Made by a program: the position numbers and the translations under genes | In this document: piece after piece, positions 36,801 through 44,752 of the stretch | How the letters are laid out: each line of letters begins with the position of its first letter | How positions within the stretch are numbered: the stretch's first letter is position 1 | Source: Flavobacteriales bacterium | Lineage (GTDB): Bacteria > Bacteroidota > Bacteroidia > Flavobacteriales_D > Crocinitomicaceae | Direction: 5' to 3' | DNA: 49,268 nucleotides | NCBI GenBank assembly: GCA_947505255.1 | Contig: CANNKP010000003.1 | Span: 1-49,268, forward strand | The notes under the pieces: model-generated | Databases searched by the model: none | What the model was told of the DNA's origin: nothing | What the model saw: only the letters and a program-made list of their open reading frames with translations

Positions 36801-37790
36801 ATTCAAGATTACATGCGTATACGTAAAAACAACAGTATTATTAATAACACTGAATATTGGGAATTGCGTTTAGGTATTAATACCGGAGAAGTTGTTGCTG
36901 GTGTTATTGGAAGCGAAAGATTAGCTTATGATGTTTGGGGCGCGACAGTAAACCAGGCGCAACGCATGGAAATGCTCGGTGAACCAGGTAAAGTTACAAT
37001 AACGGGAAATACTTTTGTGCTAGTTGAACCTTATTTTGAGTGTGTTTTCAGGGGAAAAGCACAATCAAAAAGTAGAGGATTGATTGACATGTACACTGTT
37101 GAACGAATCAAGCCAGAGCTTTCTGTGGATGGAGAAGGAGTTGTTCCTAATGAGCGTTTTCAGCAAATTGTAAACCTGCACCTTTATAGTTCTATCAATT
37201 ATTATAAAGCGGAGCGCCACATTGTGAAAGTACTTGAAAAAGGACTTTCTGATAAATTACATTACCACGGAATTGCGCACACCAAAGATGTAGTTAGAGC
37301 GGTTGAGCGTTTAGCTTTGATAGAAGGAGTTACCGATGAGGGCTTGTTTCTTTTAAAATCAGCTGCTACATATCACGATGCTGGATTTGTGGAACAATAT
37401 GATAAGAACGAACCAATTGGCGCACGTTTAGCAGAAGAAATTCTGCCAAAGTATGGTTATACGGAACAACATATCAATACGATTAAAGAACTTATTTATG
37501 TAACCCAGATTCCTCACAAGCCAACCAATAACCTAGAGGAAATTATTTGCGATGCTGATTTGGATTATTTAGGGAGAGATGACTTCCATGAAATTGCTGA
37601 TAGGCTGCGGAGAGAACTTCGTGAACAAGGTAAAATAGACAGTGATCGTAAATGGGACGAGATTCAAGTTCAGTTCCTTACGGCGCATAAATATTTCACC
37701 GCAACGGCTTTGAAAACTAGAGCAGGTAAAAAAGAAAAAAATCTTGAAGAGATAAAGGCAAGATTACTTAAGGATGAATATGTGGATTAG
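33882..37790 (+). CDS. Receptor adenylate cyclase: periplasmic propeller, Y_Y_Y, TM, class III cyclase and HD domain
   Basis: The 1302-residue protein starts with a signal peptide (MRIFILIGLLVCFSLKGTGQ). Residues 25-680 carry about nine two-component-propeller repeats (ALWVGTQDGLNRFDG, NLWFGTTNGLTQYNP, IIWVGTNGRGVLSFNP). A Y_Y_Y domain spans about 690-780, and one membrane helix lies near 788-808 (WFWVIVAIVLAISIRLFV). After a coiled coil comes a class III cyclase: metal aspartates in FTDFVGF and TIGDAYM, adenine-selecting lysine (KTIGD) and aspartate (YDVWG), and transition-state Asn/Arg in TVNQAQRM. Residues about 1125-1290 form an HD domain (HYHGIAHT, TYHDAGF, DADLDYLGR). The propeller/Y_Y_Y module usually feeds hybrid kinases. 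All cyclase residues are intact, so cAMP synthesis is likely; the HD substrate is unknown. Confidence 0.92.
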   Translation: MRIFILIGLLVCFSLKGTGQTAYRFRNYTINQGLSQSSVTCIVQDKNHALWVGTQDGLNRFDGKNFEVFTSDDTPGIESEYIKCAIKTNNGNLWFGTTNGLTQYNPNTEVFETFSLEQKTALQIESLCIDPSGIIWVGTNGRGVLSFNPETQQFKHYPNLINSKKIQAVFCAESGELFVNTEDKGLFGTNKTKTNAFLIPIKNKSENPVIIQRITQSESGKILFGSNQGVFEFSIAQNKMYPKFPQLELEHGFMGVADIYLSQNKSWFIATTNKGLFTIAPDGSIFSSTQDIFQKNALLFNDINLLFCDDSGTFWVGTDRGLASFDPMNQGFLGVGPSGNLEQGIPTPNVWSFSEDKKGLFTFIGTDIGVSRFNRKSGKFEQFYRDNSQSITGESAETAALSLYVINENRALVGCVDGLFELNIQSKTNYSFKRIDYLKEEESLKHNRIYSIVHWKDDRYFLGTKGGAVLVDLKNKKAQSFEHSLKNPKGTITSGVCRHIYKDNQNRIWFASSSGELNLLSVKSEKIEIVPYKYNSILLKVSKDYITSICQINKNEFWLGTFGSGIMHWNEATKTAKIYTKKQGLPNNVVYGIVEDFENNLWLSTNKGICRFNPRTKEATNYTEVDGLMSNEFNLGAFMKSTSGELFFGGIYGYNYFNPKKLSLNKPNISVTITKFKLDKNWIKPGDKDSPLLLPISRTTHIELSYRQRSFTVHFQPSDLSNPELVNYKYILEGSDEGEVILGSSNELRFSLLSPGDYTLKIYARIGDGPWGNSPAILTLHIKSPFWATWWFWVIVAIVLAISIRLFVRSRIDSERRKQVRLEMKIADRTREIREQNVQIEKQRKQLEEEKNKVVNNQLLLQIEKDKTEKLIRRIIPESTAEELKNKGTASARAYKTVSVLFTDFVGFTKSAERMSPTDLVNKLDVYFSKFDEIIVKNNLEKIKTIGDAYMCAGGVPVRNNTNPIDTCIAALQIQDYMRIRKNNSIINNTEYWELRLGINTGEVVAGVIGSERLAYDVWGATVNQAQRMEMLGEPGKVTITGNTFVLVEPYFECVFRGKAQSKSRGLIDMYTVERIKPELSVDGEGVVPNERFQQIVNLHLYSSINYYKAERHIVKVLEKGLSDKLHYHGIAHTKDVVRAVERLALIEGVTDEGLFLLKSAATYHDAGFVEQYDKNEPIGARLAEEILPKYGYTEQHINTIKELIYVTQIPHKPTNNLEEIICDADLDYLGRDDFHEIADRLRRELREQGKIDSDRKWDEIQVQFLTAHKYFTATALKTRAGKKEKNLEEIKARLLKDEYVD

Positions 37791-37848
37791 CTCCTAGAAA
37801 AGCATTCCTTCCGTTCATATTTAGATCAATAAAAAAAGGTACGACACA

Positions 37849-37881
37849 AAAAAACCTTAGAGATGGTCTCTAAGGTTTTTT
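37849..37881. terminator. Bidirectional terminator between cyclase and stress-protein genes
   Basis: AAAAAACCTTAGAGA, loop TGG, TCTCTAAGGTTTTTT forms a 15-bp stem with A and T runs at the ends, between two convergent genes. Confidence 0.85.
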
Positions 37882-37899
37882 GCTTATTTATATTTTTTC

Positions 37900-38724
37900 T
37901 TAGCTAAAAAGTACGCTTTGACCATAAGGAGCAAGATCAACAGGATTCACCACTAACGCTGGAATTTTAGCATCGTTTGTGATGATGTATTGCTCATAAT
38001 TAGCAGTAATAGAACCAAGGAAATTACTTCTATTTAAATTCATGATTGCGATAAGGTCAGCATCAATATTAACAGCATGTTTTACAACTTCTTTGTCAAA
38101 ACCACTGCTTGGAGCTAATGTTGTAGTAACTTCAATACCTCGCTCACTAAAGAATTTATTTGCAAATTGAATATTAGCTTGCACTTGATGACGCAAAAAC
38201 TCATCTGACTCATCAGGTGTTATAACATGAACACGTGATTTGAAATATGTTGCAAGGTTCGCTACAATCGCTAATTTTTGTTTTGTTTCTTTATGAAGGT
38301 CCATTGGCACAACAATGTCATCATAACCAGTAGCTTTAATTCCTTTTTCTTGAACAACAATGAACGGCACGCTCGAATTCGTAATAACTTTTAAAGCATT
38401 ACTTCCTGTGATATGCTGCCAACCATGAGCACCGTGTGTTCCCATAAAAATCAATTCAGCATGATGCTCAGCAGCAAAATCACCAATTTGATCAAAGAAA
38501 TTACCTAAACGCACATAAGATATTAGTTCTACCCCCTCTGTTGCATGAGACTTTAAAACTTCACTTAATTTAGCTTCAGCGTCTTTAATGTCTTTTTCTT
38601 TAGGAACAACATGTAAAACATACACAATTGCGTTTAAAGGTTTTGCAGTTGCAACTGCGTGACTCAAAGCTACATCTGCTACAGGTGTAAAATCGTGAGG
38701 CACAATAAAAGTTTTTTTGTTCAT
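37900..38724 (-). CDS. Universal stress protein, tandem UspA domains
   Basis: The 274-residue cytoplasmic protein holds two UspA domains. The first spans residues 1-140 (TFIVPHDFTPVADVALSHAV, ELIFMGTHGAHGWQHITGSNALKVI). The second spans about 148-265 (YDDIVVPMDLHKETKQKLAIV, ADLIAIMNLNRSNFLGSITANYEQYIITN). The G-x2-G-x9-G nucleotide-binding motif is recognisable only in the first, more conserved half. Such proteins are induced by stress or growth arrest; the target is unknown. It has its own promoter on the minus strand and shares a terminator with the cyclase gene. Confidence 0.9.
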   Translation of the reverse strand: MNKKTFIVPHDFTPVADVALSHAVATAKPLNAIVYVLHVVPKEKDIKDAEAKLSEVLKSHATEGVELISYVRLGNFFDQIGDFAAEHHAELIFMGTHGAHGWQHITGSNALKVITNSSVPFIVVQEKGIKATGYDDIVVPMDLHKETKQKLAIVANLATYFKSRVHVITPDESDEFLRHQVQANIQFANKFFSERGIEVTTTLAPSSGFDKEVVKHAVNIDADLIAIMNLNRSNFLGSITANYEQYIITNDAKIPALVVNPVDLAPYGQSVLFS

Positions 38725-38754
38725 AGAGTTCAGTTTCTGGTTTCTTTCCTATTG

Positions 38755-38783
38755 CAAATGTAATAATAAAGATTTTTTATCAA
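38755..38783 (-). promoter_or_regulatory. Promoter for the universal stress protein gene
   Basis: On the minus strand TTG (38783-38781), 18 bp, then TACATTTG (38762-38755) matches the consensus, about 30 bp before the start codon. Confidence 0.65.
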
Positions 38784-38919
38784 TTTAAAATAACATTTCT
38801 TTTATCATATTTTTTGAAATTAACAATTTTGTCAATCTTTCTCGTCAATAAATGAGTCTTTAAAACGGTTAAACCGAAATGTTATAATTTCTTTGTGATT
38901 TTTGTCAAGGCTCTATTTA

Positions 38920-38948
38920 TTGTACGTTAGAGAATTACTTTATCTTTG
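38920..38948 (+). promoter_or_regulatory. Promoter for the GH3-family gene
   Basis: TTG (38920-38922), 18 bp, then TATCTTTG (38941-38948) matches the consensus, 17 bp before the ATG at 38966. With the divergent promoter at 38755-38783 it explains the 240-bp intergenic region. Confidence 0.72.
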
Positions 38949-38965
38949 TGTTAAAATACTAAACA

Positions 38966-40492
38966 ATGCCAATAATTGGAAAATTACTCAAAAAAACAAC
39001 GGAGATTTCTTATAAAAGGAATTTCAATAAAGGGAAAGAGTACGTTAATCAATTAAAAACATTGGCAAGTTTGATGGAAAAGGCTAAAAGCACAGCCTTC
39101 GGTTTAAAGCATGATTTTCATCAAAGCTTAAATGAGTCAGATGTCGTAGAAGAATATCAAATGCGCGTTCCAATTACGGATTATGAGGAATTTTATACGA
39201 ATTGGTTAAAAGAATCTATTGAAGGAGCAAAAGACCATACTTGGCCTGGAAAAATTAAGCATTATGCACTTTCTTCTGGCACAACAGGCTCACCAAGCAA
39301 AAGAATTCCAGTTACCGAAGAAATGATTCGGTCTTTTCAAAAAACAAGTTTAAGACAAATATCCACCTTACACGAACTAGATCTTCCTGAGACATTTTTC
39401 AGCGCAAGTATTTTACTTGTTGGCGGTTGCACTAAATTGACTAAAAAGAAAACTCATATTGAAGGAGATTTGAGCGGAATCCTTAAAAAATATACATCAT
39501 TTGTCGTAAATCCATTTACAAAACCAGGAAATAGAATTACTGGAATTAGGGATTGGAATAAAAAAATGGACATGATTATCAAAAAGGCTCCAAGCTGGAA
39601 TGTGGGAATGATTGCGGGTGTGCCTAGTTGGTGTATAATGTTGATGGAAAAAATAATTGAATTCTACAAATTAGAAACAATTCATGATATTTGGCCAAAC
39701 TTCCAAGTTTATGTTCACGGTGGTGTTTTTATGGAACCCTATATTCAACGCCTAGAAAAAATTTCTAAAGGGAAGGTTCACTTATTAGACACTTATTTAG
39801 CAAGCGAGGGCTATTTTGCTTACCAGTCTTCTCCAGAAAGTGAGGGAATGCAGCTTCTTTTGAATTCAGGGATTTTTTATGAATTTATCCCCTTTAATAG
39901 TGATTTTTTTGATGAACATGGGAATGTAAAAAATAAGCATGAAGCATTTAATTTAAGTCAAGTAACAGAAGGTGTAGATTATGCAATGGTTATTTCAACG
40001 AATGCTGGACTTTGGCGTTATATGATTGGTGACTTAGTTCGTTTTGTGGATGTAGACGAAAGAGAAATTAAAATTACTGGGCGAATTAAACAATTTTTAA
40101 GCCTTTGTGGTGAACATTTATCTTTGGATAATATAAATTCAGCAATTCAAAACGTGTGTAAGCGAGAAGGAATTGAAATACCAGAGTTTAGTTTATTTGC
40201 AGAAAACATAGACCAAAGACACGCTTGGTTCATAGGCACAGATGATCTAATCGACCCAAAATTAATTATGGATTTAATAGACAAAGAGCTTTGTGTATTG
40301 AACGACGACTACGCTTCTGCGCGGAAGTTTAATCTGAAGAGCCCAACAATCAACGTGTTGCCTGTGAAAACTTTTTATAGGTTTATGGAATCAATTGGTA
40401 AATCAGGAGCTCAAAACAAAGTTCCACGCGTGATGAATGAATATCAAAGTGAGTCTTGGCTAAAGTATTTAGCTAAATCAGGGTTGAATTAA
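38966..40492 (+). CDS. GH3-family acyl-adenylating enzyme
   Basis: The 508-residue protein belongs to the GH3 branch of the ANL (firefly luciferase-like) superfamily; in plants, members adenylate auxin or jasmonate and conjugate them to amino acids. The ATP-binding loop ALSSGTTGSPSKRIPVT is intact. Other family features are DTYLASEGYFAYQS, NAGLWRYMIGDLVRFVD and ITGRIKQFLSLCGEHLSLDNI. The last leads into the mobile C-terminal domain. Homologues are frequent in Bacteroidota, where the substrate is unknown. It has its own promoter, and its last 15 bp overlap the end of the convergent transporter gene. Confidence 0.9.
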   Translation: MPIIGKLLKKTTEISYKRNFNKGKEYVNQLKTLASLMEKAKSTAFGLKHDFHQSLNESDVVEEYQMRVPITDYEEFYTNWLKESIEGAKDHTWPGKIKHYALSSGTTGSPSKRIPVTEEMIRSFQKTSLRQISTLHELDLPETFFSASILLVGGCTKLTKKKTHIEGDLSGILKKYTSFVVNPFTKPGNRITGIRDWNKKMDMIIKKAPSWNVGMIAGVPSWCIMLMEKIIEFYKLETIHDIWPNFQVYVHGGVFMEPYIQRLEKISKGKVHLLDTYLASEGYFAYQSSPESEGMQLLLNSGIFYEFIPFNSDFFDEHGNVKNKHEAFNLSQVTEGVDYAMVISTNAGLWRYMIGDLVRFVDVDEREIKITGRIKQFLSLCGEHLSLDNINSAIQNVCKREGIEIPEFSLFAENIDQRHAWFIGTDDLIDPKLIMDLIDKELCVLNDDYASARKFNLKSPTINVLPVKTFYRFMESIGKSGAQNKVPRVMNEYQSESWLKYLAKSGLN

Positions 40493-41389
40493 ACTTCTCT
40501 TTTTAGCATTCGCCTTCATGTAATACTTGACTATTGCATTCGAAATAACGACCAACACGATTATTGCTGATCCAATGTAAAATTGACTTCCCAAAACTTC
40601 ATTTTCATTGAGAATAACGATTGCGAGAATTATTGTATAAACAGGCTCAAGATTAATGCTCAACGAAACGGTAAATGCTCCTAATCGTTTAACAACTTCA
40701 ATTGTTGCTAAGAATGCGAATGACGTACAAAGCACCCCAAGAAATAAGAGCCAAAAAAAATCGCTCCACCTCATTTCAAATAAATGCCCGTTAAAATCTC
40801 CTTGAATAATTAAGACAATTGTTAAGAAAATAAGCGCAATGATTAATTCATAAAAAGTGATTTGGTGAGAAGGAGTGTCTTCTGCCAATTTTGCGTTAAA
40901 GACAGAAAACAAAGCTGCAAAAAGCGCGGAAAACAAGCCATATATTAATGCCTCGTAATCGTTTTCATTAAATCCACTTGAAACGAAATATATTCCATAG
41001 ATTACGATTAATCCAAAGAAAAATTCTAATAAAGAAAACTTACGTTTCATAACCAACGGCTCTAACCAAGTAACGTGTATTGTTGTTGTTGATAAACATA
41101 AGATTCCCAAAGATGCCGTTGATAAACTAATAGACTTATAAAAAGTCATCCAGTGTAAGGCAACTAAAACACCCACTCCAAATATTTTGATTAGTTCTTT
41201 TGTAGACCCTATTCTGATAGATTTTTTCATAAAAACCAAACCAATTGCTAATGCAACTAGAGCAATTAAAACACGGTGCCAAACAATATAAAAAGCATCA
41301 AGATCAATTAATACCCCTAGAATTCCAGTAAACCCCCACATGAAAATGATAAGGTGCAAAAGAATATGGTACTTATGTTTTGAAATCAT
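40478..41389 (-). CDS. EamA/DMT-family transporter
   Basis: The 303-residue protein has ten hydrophobic helices in two EamA repeats. Typical features are IIFMWGFTGILG in helix 1, VALHWMTFYKSISLSTASLGILCLSTT at the end of the first repeat, and LCTSFAFLATIEVVKRLGAFTVSLSINLEPVYTIILAIVILNE in the second. Members export amino acids, metabolites or drugs; the substrate is not predictable here. Its ATG directly follows the stop of the upstream lipoprotein gene, so the two form an operon. It overlaps the GH3 gene's end by 15 bp. Confidence 0.88.
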   Translation of the reverse strand: MISKHKYHILLHLIIFMWGFTGILGVLIDLDAFYIVWHRVLIALVALAIGLVFMKKSIRIGSTKELIKIFGVGVLVALHWMTFYKSISLSTASLGILCLSTTTIHVTWLEPLVMKRKFSLLEFFFGLIVIYGIYFVSSGFNENDYEALIYGLFSALFAALFSVFNAKLAEDTPSHQITFYELIIALIFLTIVLIIQGDFNGHLFEMRWSDFFWLLFLGVLCTSFAFLATIEVVKRLGAFTVSLSINLEPVYTIILAIVILNENEVLGSQFYIGSAIIVLVVISNAIVKYYMKANAKKRSLIQP

Positions 41390-41995
41390 TTAGAACGAAT
41401 CGGAGAGACAGATGAATTTATTTTTTTTCTTTTTGAGTATGTATGCATCTTTTAATGGAATGTCACTTTTAAAATACGCTTCTAATTTTGTTTCATCAAT
41501 AGTTACAGAGTAGCTGGATGTTGACATTCCTACAGAATCATCAGATGCTTCTGAGGTTGAAACTACGGAAGTGAAATATTTAGAAAGCTCCTCTTCTGTA
41601 ACGTTTTCTCGAGCATACATAGGATAAAGTAAAATAGACTTCCTGTTTTTCACAAGTTTGAAAAGACTTATTTCAGGTTCTTCCCCAAAAGAAAGGTAAT
41701 AATTTGTTCCAATCATTGAAAAATAAAGAGAATCACCAAGTGATGTTTCTGTTTCGCCTTCCTTATCTTTTATAATTATGCTGTTAGATTTAAAAGTAAT
41801 ATACATTTTATTTTTGTCTTCGCCTTCCATAATTGCAGCGAAATCTTTAGGAAATTCTACCACATAATTTCCAATTATATCTAAAGGAAAAGAGTCAATT
41901 TTTCTTCCAGGAACATTTTTCGCTGTTACCACGGTGCACGAAATCAAGTTTATTACTATAAATCCTAAAGTCAAAAATTTGAATGCGCTTTTCAT
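41390..41995 (-). CDS. Hypothetical lipoprotein
   Basis: The 201-residue product has a lipoprotein signal peptide with lipobox LISC near residue 20 (FKFLTLGFIVINLISC). The mature part is beta-rich and polar (NKMYITFKSNSIIIKDKEGE, KNRKSILLYPMYARENVTEEEL), ending in LKDAYILKKKKNKFICLSDSF. I recognise no family. It is probably anchored in the outer or inner membrane facing the periplasm. The EamA transporter gene starts with no gap after its stop. A -7 match (TACTTTTG on the minus strand, 42016-42009) lies 14 bp before the start. Confidence 0.68.
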   Translation of the reverse strand: MKSAFKFLTLGFIVINLISCTVVTAKNVPGRKIDSFPLDIIGNYVVEFPKDFAAIMEGEDKNKMYITFKSNSIIIKDKEGETETSLGDSLYFSMIGTNYYLSFGEEPEISLFKLVKNRKSILLYPMYARENVTEEELSKYFTSVVSTSEASDDSVGMSTSSYSVTIDETKLEAYFKSDIPLKDAYILKKKKNKFICLSDSF

Positions 41996-42069
41996 AAAAT
42001 TATTTTTTCAAAAGTACAATTAATCTTATTGAGTACTTTCCATGTTATTATACTTTGTGTTTAAACATT

Positions 42070-42103
42070 AAAAAAGCGACTGAAGAAATTCAATCGCTTT
42101 TTT
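42070..42103 (-). terminator. Terminator after the coiled-coil protein gene
   Basis: Read on the minus strand: AAAAAAGCGATTGAA, loop TTTC, TTCAGTCGCTTTTTT. This is a 15-bp stem with one wobble/mismatch and a T run, 19 bp after the stop at 42123. Confidence 0.8.
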
Positions 42104-42122
42104 AAGTATAATGAAGGATTAA

Positions 42123-43460
42123 TTAGTTTGCTTTTTTCAATGCTTTTTTACGTTTTTCATCTAATTTACCTTGTTTTTCATCTAATTTTTTACCTTTTTC
42201 ATCTAATTTTACTTGCTCTTCTTTTAATTTATCAAGCTTTTTACCTTTTTTGATTTTATCATCAAGTTTGTTTTGTTCTTTTTTATAATCATTTCGGGTA
42301 TTGTCGATTTCTTTTTGTTCCTCGTCATATTTTGCCAGCTTTTCTTTTAGTTCTTCGGCTGCAGCTTTTTCTTTTTCAGCTTCTTTCGCCTCTTTTTCAG
42401 CGTCCTTGATGTCTTTTTGAGCTTCTTTCGCATCCTTTTCAGCTTCTTTCGCATCTTTTTCAGCTGCTTTTTTCTCTTCTGCAATTTTCTCTTCCTTTTT
42501 CTCCTCGGCTTTTAAAGCACTTTTCTCTTTATCAGATTTTTCTTTTGCTAAATCTTCTTTCTTTTCTGCAGCTTTTTTCTCCTCCTTCGCTTTTTCTTCC
42601 GCTTCTTTTGCTTTTTTTTCAGCTTCAGAAATTTCTTTTGATTGACCTTTTTGAGCTTCTTCAGCTTCTTTTTTCGCTTTTTCGTCAGCTACTTTTGCAT
42701 TCTCAAGTTTCGAGTTTTCTAAAACTTTTTGACGCTCTAGCGCTTCAATTTCTCGTTGTTTCGCTTCTGCCTCTCTTTTTTTAGCGTCATCAGCAACTTG
42801 AGTTCCATTTTGCTCTTTCGATTTTTGTGCTTCTTCTAATTTTTTGTCAGCCTCAATTTGTTTCTTTTCCGCTTCGGCTTTCTTTAATTCAGCTAATTTA
42901 TTTTTTTCTTCAGCCAACCGAACAGCCTCTTCTTTTTCTTTTGATAATTGTTCTTGATATTTCGCAGACTCTTCTTTTTCTGTTGAATATTTTTCAGCAT
43001 CTTTTTCATGCTGTGTCGTTTTCTCTTCTGATTTAACTGTTTTGTCTTCTATTTTATTTATTTTTTCTTCGGATTCATTTGTTATTTCATCAACCGTTTC
43101 CGTTTTATTTTTTAATATAAAATCAAAGTTTTTACCATTTACTAAAACAACGTCGCTCATTTTTTGATCCTTATACAATGAGTGTATAATTTGAATTTGA
43201 ACTAATTGATTTCCATAGGTTGGAATCGAAATCGTTGCTTTACCAAAGTCATCAGAAGTAGAAGAGCCAATTGGCATTCCATCAGAAGTTATTCTGATTA
43301 AAGCACCTTTAACAGGGCTCCCATTGCTACTTATATTAATAGTAACAGTAATTGCTTCTTTCCTTGTTTCATTAGTTAAATTATTTGTTACAAGATTGCT
43401 TCCAAAGGCAACCGAACTACAAAAAAGTAAACTGGCGAATATAAAACTCTTCTTCATCAT
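42123..43460 (-). CDS. Secreted Lys/Glu-rich coiled-coil protein with N-terminal Ig-like domain
   Basis: The 445-residue product has a signal peptide (MKKSFIFASLLFCSSVAFGS). An Ig-like/carboxypeptidase-regulatory-like domain spans about residues 33-115 (VTINISSNGSPVKGALIRIT, DDFGKATISIPTYG). Then come some 320 residues of almost pure K, E, A, D and Q coiled coil with short repeats such as KDAKEAEKDAKEAQKD and KLDEKGKKLDEKQGKLDEK. The tail recalls TolA-like or surface-rod proteins, but no domain family is evident. The compositional bias produces long shadow ORFs on the plus strand (42545-43036). It probably forms an extended helical rod in the periplasm or at the surface. Confidence 0.72.
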   Translation of the reverse strand: MMKKSFIFASLLFCSSVAFGSNLVTNNLTNETRKEAITVTINISSNGSPVKGALIRITSDGMPIGSSTSDDFGKATISIPTYGNQLVQIQIIHSLYKDQKMSDVVLVNGKNFDFILKNKTETVDEITNESEEKINKIEDKTVKSEEKTTQHEKDAEKYSTEKEESAKYQEQLSKEKEEAVRLAEEKNKLAELKKAEAEKKQIEADKKLEEAQKSKEQNGTQVADDAKKREAEAKQREIEALERQKVLENSKLENAKVADEKAKKEAEEAQKGQSKEISEAEKKAKEAEEKAKEEKKAAEKKEDLAKEKSDKEKSALKAEEKKEEKIAEEKKAAEKDAKEAEKDAKEAQKDIKDAEKEAKEAEKEKAAAEELKEKLAKYDEEQKEIDNTRNDYKKEQNKLDDKIKKGKKLDKLKEEQVKLDEKGKKLDEKQGKLDEKRKKALKKAN

Positions 43461-43518
43461 AAATTTATTTGATTATAAAAATACGTTAATTGTATTTTAG
43501 TTTTTGATTTTTTAAAAA

Positions 43519-43542
43519 CAATTCCAAAAACAATTCCAAAAA
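43519..43542 (+). repeat. Tandem duplication of a 12-mer
   Basis: CAATTCCAAAAA occurs twice in direct succession, just upstream of a TAATTTTG (-7-like) element at 43549-43556 and the holB start at 43561. Probably slippage in an A-rich spacer. Confidence 0.6.
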
Positions 43543-43560
43543 ATCAATTAATTTTGAGTC

Positions 43561-44679
43561 ATGCAGTTTAAGGATGTAGTTGGTCAACAAGAGTTGAAAA
43601 GGCATTTAATTCAAGAAGTTGATAAGGAGAAGATTAGTCACGCTCAGCTTTTTTTAGGGAATGCTGGTCATGGTGGACTTCCTTTGGCTTTAGCTTTTGT
43701 GCAGTATCTCTTTTGTGAGAACAAAAATGCTTTAGATAGTTGTGGAAAATGTCCTTCTTGTCGAAAAGTAACAGAATTGCAGCATCCTGACCTTCATTTT
43801 TCATTTCCCGTAGTATTAACAGCGTATAAGAAATCTGATGCCGCGCTTAGCCATTGGCGTGACCAAATTAAAAAAGAGCCTTATTTTAGTCAAAATGATT
43901 GGTTAAAAAGAATTGACGAAAAAGAAAGAAAAGCAACGATTGGAACAGATGAGAGCCAAGAAATAATTAAAAAACTTTCACTAAAATCTTATGAAGGCGG
44001 CTTTAAAGTGATGATTATTTGGATGGCGGAAGAAATGAATACTGTTTGCTCAAATAAATTATTAAAAATAATAGAAGAGCCACCAGCTAAAACATTGTTT
44101 ATTTTGTTGAGTGAAAAACAAGATAGTCTGTTACAAACGATATTATCAAGAACACAAATACTTAAAATTCCAAGAATTAATTCGGATGATTTAACGACAT
44201 ACTTACGAAAAGATCAAACAGTTTCATTATCAAACATTGAGAGTATTGTTGCTAGGGTTGAGGGAGACCTTTTAAAGGCGAAAGAATTGATGGGTACGCA
44301 CAAAGAATTAGACGAAAACCGGGAGATGTTTATTCAACTTATGCGCGTTTGTTTTAAGAAAGATGTGATTCAAATGCTAGATTGGTCAGACGCTATTGCG
44401 GGAATAAGCAAAGAAAGACAGAAAATCTTTTTACACTATTCTTTGCACATGTTTAGACAAAGTATTTTGAGAAATTATACAGACCATCAGTTAACGAAAG
44501 TGTCAGATGAAGAAAACGAATTTTTGACCAGATTTGCGAAATTTGTTTCAGGAAATAACCTGAATGATTTTATGGAAACCTTTAACGATGCTCATTATCA
44601 TATTGAAAGAAATGCCAACACAAAGCTTTTGTTTACTGATTTATCTTTTAAAGTGATGCGGTTTATTCACTTTGCATAG
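43561..44679 (+). CDS. holB: DNA polymerase III subunit delta'
   Basis: Delta' is the AAA+ stator of the clamp loader that places the sliding clamp on DNA. The 372-residue protein opens with FKDVVGQQELKRHLIQEV and the P-loop-like LFLGNAGHGGLPLALAF, degenerate as usual for delta'. Its four-cysteine zinc module is in LFCENKNALDSCGKCPSCRK. The helical IIWMAEEMNTVCSNKLLKIIEEPPAKTLFILLSE region is the family signature. A TAATTTTG element ends 4 bp before the ATG, suggesting a very short or absent leader if used. The order holB-ricT-gldH is common in Flavobacteriia. Confidence 0.92.
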   Translation: MQFKDVVGQQELKRHLIQEVDKEKISHAQLFLGNAGHGGLPLALAFVQYLFCENKNALDSCGKCPSCRKVTELQHPDLHFSFPVVLTAYKKSDAALSHWRDQIKKEPYFSQNDWLKRIDEKERKATIGTDESQEIIKKLSLKSYEGGFKVMIIWMAEEMNTVCSNKLLKIIEEPPAKTLFILLSEKQDSLLQTILSRTQILKIPRINSDDLTTYLRKDQTVSLSNIESIVARVEGDLLKAKELMGTHKELDENREMFIQLMRVCFKKDVIQMLDWSDAIAGISKERQKIFLHYSLHMFRQSILRNYTDHQLTKVSDEENEFLTRFAKFVSGNNLNDFMETFNDAHYHIERNANTKLLFTDLSFKVMRFIHFA

Positions 44680-44752
44680 TTCAAAGTCTATTTTGGTATC
44701 ACAAACAATACAATGAATATTTTCTTATTTTTACATAAATAAAAAACGAATT

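Noticed and set aside
42545-43036. Plus-strand ORFs of 79 and 69 codons rich in Leu and Phe
   Set aside because: They are the antisense reading of the Lys/Glu-rich coiled-coil gene: GAA/AAA codons become TTC/TTT. They have no start context or domain of their own.
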